The notes under the pieces: model-generated | The model's database searches: none | Told to the model about the DNA's origin: nothing | Seen by the model: the letters and a program-made list of their open reading frames with translations, nothing else | Assembly (NCBI GenBank): GCA_965202915.1 | Contig: OZ241847.1 | Location: forward strand, 248,001-312,000 | From: G965202915 sp965202915 | Lineage (GTDB): Bacteria > Pseudomonadota > Gammaproteobacteria > Eutrophobiales > Eutrophobiaceae | Length of the DNA: 64,000 nt | Direction: 5' to 3' | In this document: positions 7,999-16,602 of the stretch, one piece after another | Numbering within the stretch: the first letter of the stretch is position 1 | Layout: every line of letters starts with the position of its first letter | Made by a program: the position numbers and the translations under genes

Positions 7999-8553
7999 GT
8001 GGAAGCCCTTGCATTTGATACGCATAAATTTGTTAAGCATCTGACCGAGTCCGGTTTCACCGAAGCCCAGGCCGAAGCCCTCGCCGGTGAGCAGGTCGCT
8101 ATGATTAACAGCAACCTGGCCACCAAGGAGGACATAGAAAAACTCCGCCTGGCCACCAAGGCGGATATAGAAAAACTCCGCCTGGCCACCAAGGCGGATA
8201 TAGAAAAACTCCGCGCGGCTACACAGGCGGACATCGCCGAGGTGAAGGGGGATATAGAGAAACTCCGCCTGGCCACCAAGGAGGACATAGAAAAACTCCG
8301 CCTGGCCACCCAGGCAGATATGGAGAAACTGCGCGCGGCCACGCAGGTGGACATCGAGAAACTGCGCACGGACACGCAGGCAGACATCGCCGAGGTGAAG
8401 GCGGAAATAGAAAAATTGCGCCTGGCCACCCAGGCGGACATAGCCGGGGTGAATGAGGCCATTGCCAATACCGAAGCAAGATTGGTGCGCTGGATGATGG
8501 GTGCGACGATTGCTCAGATCGGTCTGATCGTCGGGTTGATTAAGTTGATTTGA
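7999..8553 (+). CDS. DUF1640-like coiled-coil protein with C-terminal membrane helix
   Basis: 184 residues from a GTG at 7999. The N-terminal block (residues 1-39) reads FDTHKFVKHLTESGFTEAQA, the head typical of DUF1640/CCDC90-like proteins. Residues 40-152 are an unusually regular coiled coil made of 11-residue units (LATKADIEKLR and variants) with a 7-residue unit (GDIEKLR, AEIEKLR) after every fourth. Residues 167-184 (MMGATIAQIGLIVGLIKLI region) form one membrane helix. Function of the family in bacteria is unknown; eukaryotic relatives sit in the mitochondrial inner membrane. A shorter paralogue with the same head, same 11/7 pattern and same tail lies at 39174-39521 on the other strand. 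Confidence 0.75.
   Translation: MEALAFDTHKFVKHLTESGFTEAQAEALAGEQVAMINSNLATKEDIEKLRLATKADIEKLRLATKADIEKLRAATQADIAEVKGDIEKLRLATKEDIEKLRLATQADMEKLRAATQVDIEKLRTDTQADIAEVKAEIEKLRLATQADIAGVNEAIANTEARLVRWMMGATIAQIGLIVGLIKLI
8116..8421 (+). repeat. Two 153-bp tandem super-repeats of 33-bp units
   Basis: Codons 40-90 and 91-141 form two 51-residue blocks, each four 11-residue units plus one 7-residue unit, so the DNA repeats at 33 bp and at 153 bp. High nucleotide identity between units makes copy-number change by recombination or slippage likely. The same repeats create long open frames on the opposite strand that are not genes. Confidence 0.85.
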
Positions 8554-8900
8554 CGCGCCGGCAATCGGTCCGGGCCGGGTGAACGTCGGCTCAGGCCGAC
8601 ACAAGGCCGTCTGTTTGACGGTCTCCGTCTGCCGCGACCGGTGTCCGGGCGGTATTTTCTAATCCATAATATGAGTCTGAAGCGGGAACTGTTCAGGGTC
8701 GATCCCAAGTCCTCTTTGTCTCCGGTTCATGGGTTGAGTAGCGTTACCGGCAGACCGTCCCCGTGCAGCCGTCTTTGGGTACCATACCCCGGTGATTGCT
8801 TAACGCTTAATGGTTTTGCCGACCGGGTGTGTCCAGCCTGGGAAGCCCTGCTTGAAACCGGATATTCGCCTTGGTGCCGGTGATTTTCTCAATAATCGTG
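8554..8900. other. Intergenic region with two adjacent hairpins
   Basis: No gene supported. Two perfect short inverted repeats follow the coiled-coil gene: GTCGGC-TCAG-GCCGAC at 8585-8600 and CCGTC-TGTTT-GACGG at 8607-8621. Neither has a T-run, so they may be RNA-stabilising or weak termination structures. The rest up to the patatin stop is featureless. Confidence 0.45.
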
Positions 8901-9935
8901 TTATTCAAACACGGTTTCCAACTCTATGCTGCCGGTATGACCGATATGGCAGTAATTTTCCGCCAGCCAGTGTTCGGCACATTCATAGCCGGCAAGGTGG
9001 AGTTTGCGCAACAGATTCGGCGATGCGTTATAACGGCTGCCGGCGTCGCTGTCGCTGATGTAATTTTCCGCACTGATCAGGTGGATGCGAATATTGCGCA
9101 ATTTCCGTTCCAGCGGCCCCAAAGGCAACCAACTGTTGCGGATGGTGCGTTTGGAAAAGCTGATCGCGCGCATTTCCCGCATGAAGGCGGAGTTAAACGC
9201 GATCTCGGCGGTATGCTCGCGGATCTGTTCAATGGAATCGAGCACCGGTTCTTTTTGTAATGGATTGACCAATATAATAATGATGTCCGGTGCGTGACAG
9301 TTGAAAATCAGCGGGTAGATCGGCGGATTGCCGGCGAGGCCGCCGTCCCAGAATATTTCGTCGTCTATTTTTACCGCATGATGGATCGAGGGCAGGCACG
9401 CGGACGCGAGAATATGATCGACCGTGATCTCGTTACGTTCAAATATTTTCAATTTACTGGAGCGAACGTGGGTGGCGGCGACGAACAGTTTGATGCGGTC
9501 ATTTTGTCGCAGCCGGTCAAAATCGATATGCGCCTCCAACAAGTCGCGCAGAGGATTGAGATCAGCCGGATTGAATACATATGGAGACATGAATTGGGTC
9601 AACATCCCGGTGAACCATTGCAGCATGAACGCGGAAGAATTTTCGCCCAGTCCCGGGAACCCCATTAATTCATTACAGGGGGTGAATATGTGGGTAAATA
9701 CCTCGCCCAGCTCCCGCCAGAATTCATTCAGCGGCGTGAGTACCGAGTCAGCGTCCTTTGCCACCGTGGTTCCGTAAGCCAATAAGGCCCCATTCACCGC
9801 ACCGGAGCTACAGCCGCTTATGCCCTCAATACTGAGATTCCCATGCTCGAGTAGTCTGGTAATGACCCCCCAGGTGAATGCCCCATGTGAGCCACCGCCC
9901 TGCAGGGCTAAATTGATTTTTTTAGATTTATTCAT
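8901..9935 (-). CDS. Patatin-like phospholipase
   Basis: Start set at the ATG at 9935 (MNKSKKINLALQGGGSHGAF); an open extension to a GTG at 10034 carries no family sequence. The 344-residue protein has the full patatin signature: the oxyanion Gly-rich loop ALQGGGSHGAFTWGV (about residues 9-23), the nucleophile elbow GISGCSSGAVNG with Ser in GxSxG, and the Asp of the catalytic dyad in FWDGGLAGNPP. These enzymes hydrolyse acyl esters of lipids; no signal peptide or membrane anchor is seen, so it is likely cytosolic. It is divergent to the peroxiredoxin gene. Confidence 0.88.
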   Translation of the reverse strand: MNKSKKINLALQGGGSHGAFTWGVITRLLEHGNLSIEGISGCSSGAVNGALLAYGTTVAKDADSVLTPLNEFWRELGEVFTHIFTPCNELMGFPGLGENSSAFMLQWFTGMLTQFMSPYVFNPADLNPLRDLLEAHIDFDRLRQNDRIKLFVAATHVRSSKLKIFERNEITVDHILASACLPSIHHAVKIDDEIFWDGGLAGNPPIYPLIFNCHAPDIIIILVNPLQKEPVLDSIEQIREHTAEIAFNSAFMREMRAISFSKRTIRNSWLPLGPLERKLRNIRIHLISAENYISDSDAGSRYNASPNLLRKLHLAGYECAEHWLAENYCHIGHTGSIELETVFE

Positions 9936-10118
9936 ATAAAAATGTTGTTGCAATGCAACAATTTCACCATATCCAGGCTGAGTTTGCAAATCAACGCCGG
10001 CGTAATGGGCATTGGAAAGGTGGCCGGTTAACACCGCCCCGGATGATTAAAACAGTATTTTATGCCGGAATTTGCTAAAATAATGTTACTTATCCGATCA
10101 AACTGCGAGGAGGCTCAT

Positions 10119-10778
10119 ATGCCATTACATATTGGTGATAAAGCGCCTGATTTCACGGCCAAAACGACAGAGGGAACGATTAATTTCCATGAATGGATCG
10201 GCGATGGTTATGCGATCCTGTTCTCGCACCCTAAGGATTTTACCCCGGTTTGCACGACTGAGCTGGGCTATATGGCGGGTCTGAGGGATGAATTTGCCAG
10301 ACGCAACTGCAAGATCATCGGTTTAAGCATCGATTCGGTCGATGATCACAGGCAATGGGTGAAGGACATAGAAGAAACCCAGGGGCATGAGATCAATTAT
10401 CCGATGATTGGTGACACCGATCTCGGTGTTGCCAGGTTGTATGACATGATCCACCCGCATGCCAGCGGTGAGGCAAAGGATCGTACCGCGGCTGATAATG
10501 CCACCATCCGCTCGGTGTTTATTATCGGGCCGGATAAGCGGGTAAAATTAATGATCACCTATCCGATGAGTACCGGCAGGAATTTTAATGAAGTATTGCG
10601 GGTGCTGGATTCCATTCAACTGACCGCCGAGCATAAGGTGGCGACGCCGGTAAATTGGCAACAGGGCGAGGAGGTTATTATTGTGCCGTCGGTTTCAGAC
10701 GCGGATGCAAAGGAACAATTCCCGGATGGCTGGAAGGCCCCCAAACCCTATTTGAGAATAGTGCCACAGCCTAAATGA
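10119..10778 (+). CDS. 1-Cys peroxiredoxin (Prx6-type)
   Basis: Start ATG at 10119 because GAGGAGG at 10107-10113 is ideally spaced. The 219-residue protein has PLHIGDKAPDF at the N-terminus, the peroxidatic Cys45 in HPKDFTPVCTTELG, and the long C-terminal dimerisation region (VATPVNW, FPDGWKAPKPYLR) that marks the Prx6/AhpC2 class. It reduces hydroperoxides in the cytosol; the other Cys (residue 72) is not at a resolving position. It is next to, and convergent with, msrB, so two oxidant-defence genes are neighbours. Confidence 0.92.
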   Translation: MPLHIGDKAPDFTAKTTEGTINFHEWIGDGYAILFSHPKDFTPVCTTELGYMAGLRDEFARRNCKIIGLSIDSVDDHRQWVKDIEETQGHEINYPMIGDTDLGVARLYDMIHPHASGEAKDRTAADNATIRSVFIIGPDKRVKLMITYPMSTGRNFNEVLRVLDSIQLTAEHKVATPVNWQQGEEVIIVPSVSDADAKEQFPDGWKAPKPYLRIVPQPK

Positions 10779-10794
10779 TTGACGATATATCTAA

Positions 10795-11394
10795 TTAAGG
10801 GCTGAACAGGTTTGCAAACTCAGCGTAGCCTTCTTTCTCAAGCGCTTCTTTGGGTATGAATCGCATCGATGCCGAGTTTATGCAATAGCGCAGGCCGGTC
10901 GGCGCCGGACCGTCTTCGAAGACGTGGCCCAGGTGTGAATCGGCCAGGCGGCTCCTGAGCTCGGTGCGGGTATAAAATAATTTACGGTCTTCATGCAGGG
11001 TGACCGCGTCTGAGATGATTGGGCGGGTGAAACTGGGCCATCCGGTGCCGGAGCGATATTTATCGGCGGAACTGAACAGGGGTTCGCCGGAGACGATATC
11101 GACATAGATGCCGTCACGCTTGTTGTCCCAGTAACGGTTGTTAAACGGTCTTTCGGTGCCGTCGCGTTGGGTGACGTCATATTGCAGCGGCGTTAATGTC
11201 TTTTTTAATTGATCTTCACCCGGATGGACGAAGTTATCCGCCCGTTGCGACCAGGGCGTTCCATCGGTTTCCGCGTTCATCGCAAGCGCTGGTTGCGTTT
11301 GCTCGGCATGGGAGGCACGGGGCAGGCCCGGCGGGCTGATGATGTATGCGCCGGTTATCGCGCATACGAGGGTAAAAAAGATAATTTTTTTCAT
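10795..11394 (-). CDS. msrB: Peptide-methionine (R)-S-oxide reductase MsrB, exported
   Basis: 199 residues with an N-terminal signal segment (MKKIIFFTLVCAITGAYII then a break near ASHAEQ), so the enzyme should work in the periplasm. The MsrB core begins near LKKTLTPLQYDVTQRDGTE; SGTGWPSF and GLRYCINSASMRFIP carry the conserved active-site elements, including the catalytic Cys. The structural zinc CxxC pairs of E. coli MsrB are absent (here DIVSGEPLFSS), a known subclass. It reduces Met-R-sulfoxide in proteins and would complement the exported MsrA at 36168-36788. Confidence 0.93.
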   Translation of the reverse strand: MKKIIFFTLVCAITGAYIISPPGLPRASHAEQTQPALAMNAETDGTPWSQRADNFVHPGEDQLKKTLTPLQYDVTQRDGTERPFNNRYWDNKRDGIYVDIVSGEPLFSSADKYRSGTGWPSFTRPIISDAVTLHEDRKLFYTRTELRSRLADSHLGHVFEDGPAPTGLRYCINSASMRFIPKEALEKEGYAEFANLFSP

Positions 11395-11506
11395 GGTAGC
11401 AGGTGACGTTGTTATGAAATCGGTTTGTTGGCATTGAGACAGTCAAAGCGGCGTTGAGTTCCCTGCAGGTCTGCGGTGAAGCGGGTGGGGGGCGATACTG
11501 TGTATA

Positions 11507-12400
11507 TTATGCCGGCGAAAAAATCCTTGGCCATTGGGTAATGATCAGTCCCGCGAATACGATGCCGGTGCCTATGAAAAAAGAGCTTGTTATGTGCTCA
11601 TCGAGTAATAACCAGGCGAGAAATATTGCGGTTAATGGATGCAGGGTGACGAATAGTGTGGCCATGGTGGCGGTGGATTTGTTGAGTACCCAGTTAAACA
11701 GATAAAAGGCTATGCCGCCGGCTATGCAGCCAAGATACAGGACGACGCCCAATTGCAGCATATCGAGGGTATGCAGGTCCCGGATGACGTGGCTGGATAA
11801 TGCCCAGGGCGACAACACGATACAGCCGGCCAGCATTGCCACCGGGGTAAATTGACTGGCATGGGTGTTTTTTAACGCGGATTCGGCGATGTTGCTGTAT
11901 ATCGCACCGATCATCGCGGCCGCCAGCATGTATAACTCGCCGGTGAAAGAGGTGACCGCCTGCGCCGGGCCCAACAGCTTGTCCTGCAATGCCCAGGCCA
12001 GACCAATGATCGTGATCAGTATGCCGGTCAGCAGGGGTGCGGTGATTGTTTCATGTTTGGTAAAGTGTCCGATCAATATCGACCAAAGCGGCATGGTCGC
12101 GATGACCAGCGCCCCGCGGGCGGCGGTGGTGTATTTGAAGGCGGCGGAAAAAAGAAAAGGAAACAGCGCAAAGAACAGGATCCCGAGCAGAATGCTCTTT
12201 ATGATATAGGGCTGCGCTGATTTGACCGATTTATGTAAAATGAGGCCTAATGGCAATATGAACAGTCCCCCCAGGAAATAGCGTAAAAATGCCACTTCCA
12301 CCGGTTCCAGCCATGCAATCAGGTAACGAGTGGAGACCGACGCGGTGCCGGTGAGGCAATGGGCAATGGTGATTGCCAGCATGATCTTGAAATGGGACAT
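11507..12400 (-). CDS. DMT superfamily transporter, EamA type
   Basis: 297 residues with ten predicted membrane helices arranged as two EamA repeats. The N-terminal repeat contains STRYLIAWLEPVEVAFLRYF, and the second contains PVAMLAGCIVLSPWAL and FVTLHPLTAIFLAWLLLDE. Family members export or import amino acids and other metabolites across the inner membrane; substrate unknown. The ATG at 12400 lacks a strong ribosome site. Lys/Glu-poor helices and the final short cytoplasmic tail are normal. Confidence 0.85.
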   Translation of the reverse strand: MSHFKIMLAITIAHCLTGTASVSTRYLIAWLEPVEVAFLRYFLGGLFILPLGLILHKSVKSAQPYIIKSILLGILFFALFPFLFSAAFKYTTAARGALVIATMPLWSILIGHFTKHETITAPLLTGILITIIGLAWALQDKLLGPAQAVTSFTGELYMLAAAMIGAIYSNIAESALKNTHASQFTPVAMLAGCIVLSPWALSSHVIRDLHTLDMLQLGVVLYLGCIAGGIAFYLFNWVLNKSTATMATLFVTLHPLTAIFLAWLLLDEHITSSFFIGTGIVFAGLIITQWPRIFSPA

Positions 12401-12585
12401 CGATTATGGATGATGCAAACGAGTTATCAGGTCTGTTCAGAATGATATGAATGAGTCAATGGCGGCGCCGGTGGTATGGGATGGCCATATCTCATCCTTG
12501 AATGATGGTATTCCGCAGCGGGTTGATTGCCGGAGGCGCGGGCTGGCGGAACAGGGCGCACCCGCGGTCGGCCGGTTGTCAGATA

Positions 12586-12876
12586 TCAGCGCCAGTAATT
12601 ATTTGCCTGCGCGATTGTACTGAATTCAATCGCGATCACTTCGGCGGCTTCTATCAATATATCGCCGCGTTTGGAATAGGCGGAGCGCACCTGTTTTTTT
12701 ACTTCCGGGTCCGACTGCATTTCACCAATGGATTTACGGGCCAGTTTAATCGCCAACTGACGTCCTTCAAACGGCGTGGCGGTGATTAAACTGGGCAGAT
12801 AATTATCGTCAGCGTAGCTTGATAATGGCAGCGCATAAAAGAAACCGATGAACAGTGTTGTAAAAATTGTTTTCAT
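12586..12876 (-). CDS. Small secreted protein of unknown function
   Basis: 96 residues. AAGGAGATG stands just upstream of the ATG at 12876, supporting the start. A clear signal peptide (MKTIFTTLFIGFFYALPLSS, break near YADDN) leaves a charged, probably helical ~73-residue mature protein containing ATPFEGRQLAIKLARKS and SAYSKRGDILIEAAEVIA. It loosely resembles small exported proteins of Pseudomonas relatives (DUF2388-like), but I am not confident. It is transcribed away from the kinase gene. Confidence 0.6.
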   Translation of the reverse strand: MKTIFTTLFIGFFYALPLSSYADDNYLPSLITATPFEGRQLAIKLARKSIGEMQSDPEVKKQVRSAYSKRGDILIEAAEVIAIEFSTIAQANNYWR

Positions 12877-12941
12877 TACCCATCTCCTTGATAGGGTGAT
12901 TCATAATCAAAGATCACCGGCGGGGTTGTTAATCAATGATT

Positions 12942-12970
12942 TTGAATACCGGTACGATCTGGTTTATAAT
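12942..12970 (+). promoter_or_regulatory. Sigma70 promoter for the Ser/Thr kinase gene
   Basis: TTGAAT at 12942-12947, a 17-base spacer and a consensus TATAAT at 12965-12970 point toward the kinase gene at 13071. That leaves a leader of about 94 bases that is strongly AT-rich. Confidence 0.6.
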
Positions 12971-13070
12971 AAAAAAATCAAGCGAATATCGCCTTTATCA
13001 TATATAATGATTTAAATTTATTGGAAAAGATGCGTACACTTTAACAAATGTAGCCCAGTTAAGCAATAAA

Positions 13071-14384
13071 ATGTTACCGATTAGCGTCAAACAACATATT
13101 TCTTCAATGAATGAAAATGAATTGGAGGGTTTGTATAAATATTATTTAAAGAAAGTCTCGAAGGGCAGTATCAGCGACTTTATTGATAAGCTCTATAAAA
13201 ATAAAAAAATAAGCAGTCAGGAATATAAGAATTTCCAGTTATGGAAACAGGTAAAAGCAATGCCGGTCCAGCGCGCCTCGTCCGAGGAATATGGATCGGC
13301 GCCGATTGCAAGCGGTGAATCCTATACTCTGCTGGAATCCATCGACGGCGGGGCAATGGGAGAAATCCTGCTGGCTAAGGATAATAAACTGGATCGCACC
13401 GTAGCCTATAAAAGAATATACAAGAAGGTCGCTCAACTTCCCGGTTTTATGGATCGCTTCATTATGGAGGCGCAAATTACCGCCCAACTGGAGCATCCGA
13501 GCATTATCCCCGTATATGCATTGGTGAGCGACGGGGGCGAAGTCGGCTACGCGATGAAGCTTATCAACGGCAAGACCATGCGGGATTTAATTAACGAAAC
13601 CGGCCGTCAATACCGTGATTCCGGCGAACCGGATGAGAAGCATACCCTGCCGGCGCGGCTGGAGCATTTTCTTAAAGTATGTGACGCCATGCATTATGCC
13701 CACCGCAAGGGGGTCATACATCGGGATCTTAAACCGATCAATATTATGATCGGGTCATACAACGAAGTGTACGTGATGGACTGGGGCATAGCCAAAGTGG
13801 TGGAGGTCGACCGCGACACGTTTGGGGATAAAACCGTTGCTTTGGGTGAGAATAAAGGCGCGGAGGTTGATAAAACCAAAAGGGGTCAGGTTATGGGCAC
13901 CCCGCAATATATGTCTCCTGAGCAGGCCGGGGGTGAGATTGACAATTTCGATCATCGCAGTGATATTTACGCGCTGGGGTTGATATTATTTGAAATTGTC
14001 ACCTTCCATAAGGCGATAAACGGTAAAACGCCCGATCAGATACGCATGCGGGCGATCATGGGCAGAATTGATCCGCCGCCCAAGTACAATAAACAAAAAG
14101 ATGAACAGGAAGTGCTGTTGGCAATCGTTAAAAAGGCAACCCAGTTCGAGCCGGAAGACCGTTATCCAACGGTTGAGGAATTTGCCGATGATATACGGCG
14201 TTTCATCCATGGTGACCCGGTGCAGGCCCTGCCGGAAAAGCTAAGACACAAGATCCTGCGCTGGGTCAGCAGGCATCGCCGGGCGACCATCAATATTGTG
14301 ATATTAACCCTGTTGCTGTCGTTGATCATGTTTGGTGTATTCCTGTATCTGTATATTCAGATAGTGGAAGAGATGATGACGTAG
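13071..14384 (+). CDS. Hanks-type Ser/Thr protein kinase with C-terminal membrane helix
   Basis: 437 residues. Residues 1-70 are a charged helical region unlike known domains. The kinase domain spans about 85-395: glycine loop IDGGAMGEILLAK, VAYK with the ATP-binding Lys114, catalytic VIHRDLKPINIMI (Asp219), metal-binding DWG at 237-239 in place of DFG, and activation segment ending MGTPQYMSPEQA. One membrane helix (about 404-430) is followed by only a few residues, so there is no extracellular sensor. It would phosphorylate cytosolic targets from the inner membrane. It is convergent with, and 1 base from, the small gene at 14386-14709, and may relate to the AAA+ operon. Confidence 0.9.
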   Translation: MLPISVKQHISSMNENELEGLYKYYLKKVSKGSISDFIDKLYKNKKISSQEYKNFQLWKQVKAMPVQRASSEEYGSAPIASGESYTLLESIDGGAMGEILLAKDNKLDRTVAYKRIYKKVAQLPGFMDRFIMEAQITAQLEHPSIIPVYALVSDGGEVGYAMKLINGKTMRDLINETGRQYRDSGEPDEKHTLPARLEHFLKVCDAMHYAHRKGVIHRDLKPINIMIGSYNEVYVMDWGIAKVVEVDRDTFGDKTVALGENKGAEVDKTKRGQVMGTPQYMSPEQAGGEIDNFDHRSDIYALGLILFEIVTFHKAINGKTPDQIRMRAIMGRIDPPPKYNKQKDEQEVLLAIVKKATQFEPEDRYPTVEEFADDIRRFIHGDPVQALPEKLRHKILRWVSRHRRATINIVILTLLLSLIMFGVFLYLYIQIVEEMMT

Positions 14385-14385
14385 A

Positions 14386-14709
14386 TCATCTAAGCTCCAG
14401 ACCGATGCAGGTTATCTTCTTCACTGTATTGCTACGGAATTGATTGGTATCTAAGGGGGGGTCCTCTTTTTTATTAATTGCTGTCTTTATGAGTGTTGCG
14501 ATGACTCCCTTATCATCCTGATTATCAGGAAATGTAATGTCCAGGTCACCACATTGATCGCAATGAAATTTATATTCCTTTGTAGCCTGGTTTTTATCCA
14601 GAGAAACCTTCGCGTTGTCGCATTCAACATGAAAAATTTTCACGTTGCCAATATAGAGGTCTTTGTTGTCCGGGAGAGGTTCAATAGCGAGTGTTACAGT
14701 TGACATCAT
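14386..14709 (-). CDS. Small cysteine-containing protein downstream of the AAA+ gene
   Basis: 107 residues from the ATG at 14709, chosen because GGAGGG stands 5-6 bases upstream; the frame is open further but without a ribosome site. No family recognised. A beta-rich N-terminal part (STVTLAIEPLPDNKDLYIGN) is followed by HVECDN and YKFHCDQCGDLDITF. The CxxC plus the nearby Cys and His could form a small zinc site. It follows the AAA+ gene by 72 bases on the same strand, so the two are probably co-transcribed; it may be an adaptor or substrate of the ATPase, which is inference. Confidence 0.55.
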   Translation of the reverse strand: MMSTVTLAIEPLPDNKDLYIGNVKIFHVECDNAKVSLDKNQATKEYKFHCDQCGDLDITFPDNQDDKGVIATLIKTAINKKEDPPLDTNQFRSNTVKKITCIGLELR

Positions 14710-14781
14710 AAATCCCTCCATTAGTTGAAAGAAACATATACCTAAGCGCAGTATAAGCAAATAAACGTGGCAAGTGAAATG

Positions 14782-16542
14782 TTATTCAATACCTGCTTTT
14801 TTAATATCAGCCGGTGTTAGCAACGAAAGTGATGTTGCGTCTTTTTCGCCGGACGGTGCTATGCGATTTGCGTGTTCCCCTAACACTCTCTCAAAAAGAT
14901 TACGTGTTGACCTTGCGTTTCCAAACTTTTCCGCTTCAACTCTTTTCAAGTGCTTTATTTTGTCGAGGAGCTCCTGTTCAGCCTTATCGCTTTCGCTTAG
15001 ATCATAGCCCTCATCAGAAGCCATTTTTTTAAATATTTTAACTAATTCATTAGGTTTATAATCCGGGAAATCAACATAGCGATTGAATCGGGATTTCAGT
15101 CCCGGATTGGAGTTAATAAAGTCATTCATTAAGTCCCTATATCCGGCAACAACTATAATAAGATTATCGCGGTGATCTTCCATGTATTTCAATATCGTAT
15201 CTATGGCCTCCTGACCATAACTGTCGTTTTCTACGCTTAAAGCATAGGCTTCATCTATAAATAATATTCCCCCTAAGGCACTATCCAGCACTTCTTTGGT
15301 TTTGATCGCCGTTTCTCCCAGGTATCCACCAACCAAGCCCGATCGATCAGTTTCAGTAAAGTGCCCGTGTTCAAGAAATCCCAACCTGCCATAGATGTTA
15401 GCTAAAATCCTTGCAACCGTTGTTTTGCCAGTACCCGGAGGCCCGGTGAAAACCATATGCAGAGATATTTTGGATTTCTTGTGGCCAATCTGTTCCCTCA
15501 GGGATTGCACTTTCAGGAAATTTAGTAGCTTACCGAGATCATCCTTAACCGATTGTAATCCTATTAATTGATTAAGTTTTGATATGGAATCTTTAAGACT
15601 CTCGTCGGTACTGCTTGGGTCAGTAGCACTTTCATCGTCAAAATATTCATCAAGAATCTCGTCGGTACTGCTTGAGTCAATAGCACTTTCATCGTCAAAA
15701 TATTCATCAAGAATCTCATCGGTGCTGCTTGGGCCAATAGTATTTTCATCGTCAAAATATTCATCAAGAATCTCGTCGGTACTGCTTGGATCAATAGCAC
15801 TTTCATCGTCAAAATATTCGTCGCTTACACATTCTAGCGGTATATGTAACTGGTTCATTATTTTCTCGAACCCAGAACGCATTCGATCAAAAATATGACC
15901 CGGTAAATTTAACTGACTCATTACTTTCTCGAACCTCTTTTCGCTACTAGATAAGTCTAGGCCAAACTTTTCTGCTGCAAGAACAATTGATTGAATTAAA
16001 GACTGCAGAACTTCCTCAGGTTCCTTCAACGATAAATTAGGGGTGGCAAACAAGTCTCTAAGATGACGTGTTCTGCCTATAAGGCTATCGGTGTTGGCCG
16101 CCAGGCAGGTAAAACCTATAAAGATCGCCAATAAGGTTTCTGTGTTGTGAGTATCGTGTAAGGAATCAAATAGCATTGCTGCAACAATGAATCGAGGAGC
16201 TGTACTATATGTAATAGGTTTATGGTAATTGAGCTTATTTAATAGCTTGCTCGACTCCATATTTTGACCAAATATAAGATTGTAAAGTTGAACTTCGAAT
16301 TCGGTGAGAACTGATTCACATTTCATTGATGTTAGAAATATATCCTGAAAAATTTTAATCACCTCAGCGGAAAATTCATTTTCCGAGTTGTAGTACAAAG
16401 CAACCACATTGGTCTTCTTCCCAATTTTCAAAATTTTTGTATAGGCGAGCTTAACTGAAGCGTTGATAGCTACTGCCATAGAATCGCGAAAATCTTCGGG
16501 CACATCGGGAAACCCGGAATGTAATTTAACTATTTTTTTCAA
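14782..16542 (-). CDS. AAA+ ATPase of the CbxX/CfqX (SpoVK-like) family with acidic repeats
   Basis: 586 residues. Residues 1-240 are a helical domain I do not recognise. Residues 241-316 are four copies of a 19-residue acidic repeat (DEYFDDESAIDPSSTDEIL). The AAA+ domain follows from about 325: LIGLQSVKDDLGKLL, Walker A GPPGTGKT at 367-374, SGLVGGYLGETA pore-loop region, Walker B ILFIDEAYAL at about 426-435, sensor region IIVVAGYRDLMNDF, and arginine-finger region NPGLKSRFNRYVDF. CbxX/CfqX ATPases remodel protein partners, as in Rubisco activation or ESX secretion; here neither partner system is present. The gene looks AT-richer than its neighbours, suggesting acquisition. Confidence 0.85.
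   Translation of the reverse strand: MKKIVKLHSGFPDVPEDFRDSMAVAINASVKLAYTKILKIGKKTNVVALYYNSENEFSAEVIKIFQDIFLTSMKCESVLTEFEVQLYNLIFGQNMESSKLLNKLNYHKPITYSTAPRFIVAAMLFDSLHDTHNTETLLAIFIGFTCLAANTDSLIGRTRHLRDLFATPNLSLKEPEEVLQSLIQSIVLAAEKFGLDLSSSEKRFEKVMSQLNLPGHIFDRMRSGFEKIMNQLHIPLECVSDEYFDDESAIDPSSTDEILDEYFDDENTIGPSSTDEILDEYFDDESAIDSSSTDEILDEYFDDESATDPSSTDESLKDSISKLNQLIGLQSVKDDLGKLLNFLKVQSLREQIGHKKSKISLHMVFTGPPGTGKTTVARILANIYGRLGFLEHGHFTETDRSGLVGGYLGETAIKTKEVLDSALGGILFIDEAYALSVENDSYGQEAIDTILKYMEDHRDNLIIVVAGYRDLMNDFINSNPGLKSRFNRYVDFPDYKPNELVKIFKKMASDEGYDLSESDKAEQELLDKIKHLKRVEAEKFGNARSTRNLFERVLGEHANRIAPSGEKDATSLSLLTPADIKKAGIE
15595..15822 (-). repeat. Four tandem 57-bp repeats inside the AAA+ gene
   Basis: Codons 241-316 are four 19-residue copies that differ at only a few positions (SAID/NTIG/SAID/SATD and the final L). 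Near identity at the DNA level points to recent expansion; copy number probably varies between strains. The acidic Asp/Glu/Ser-rich linker may bind a basic partner. Confidence 0.9.
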
Positions 16543-16602
16543 TAGTCATCGTCCAAACAGAGATTTATTAATAGTGTAATTGATACCAAATATCTGAGAC
16601 GT

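Noticed and set aside
8116..8421. CRISPR-like regular repeats
   Set aside because: Units are contiguous, without spacers, and lie in frame within a coiled-coil gene.
7881..8604. Long minus-strand open frames opposite the 33-bp repeats, rich in Ala/Arg/Ser or Leu/Gly
   Set aside because: They are products of the repeat composition; the plus-strand protein has a family-like head, tail and paralogue.
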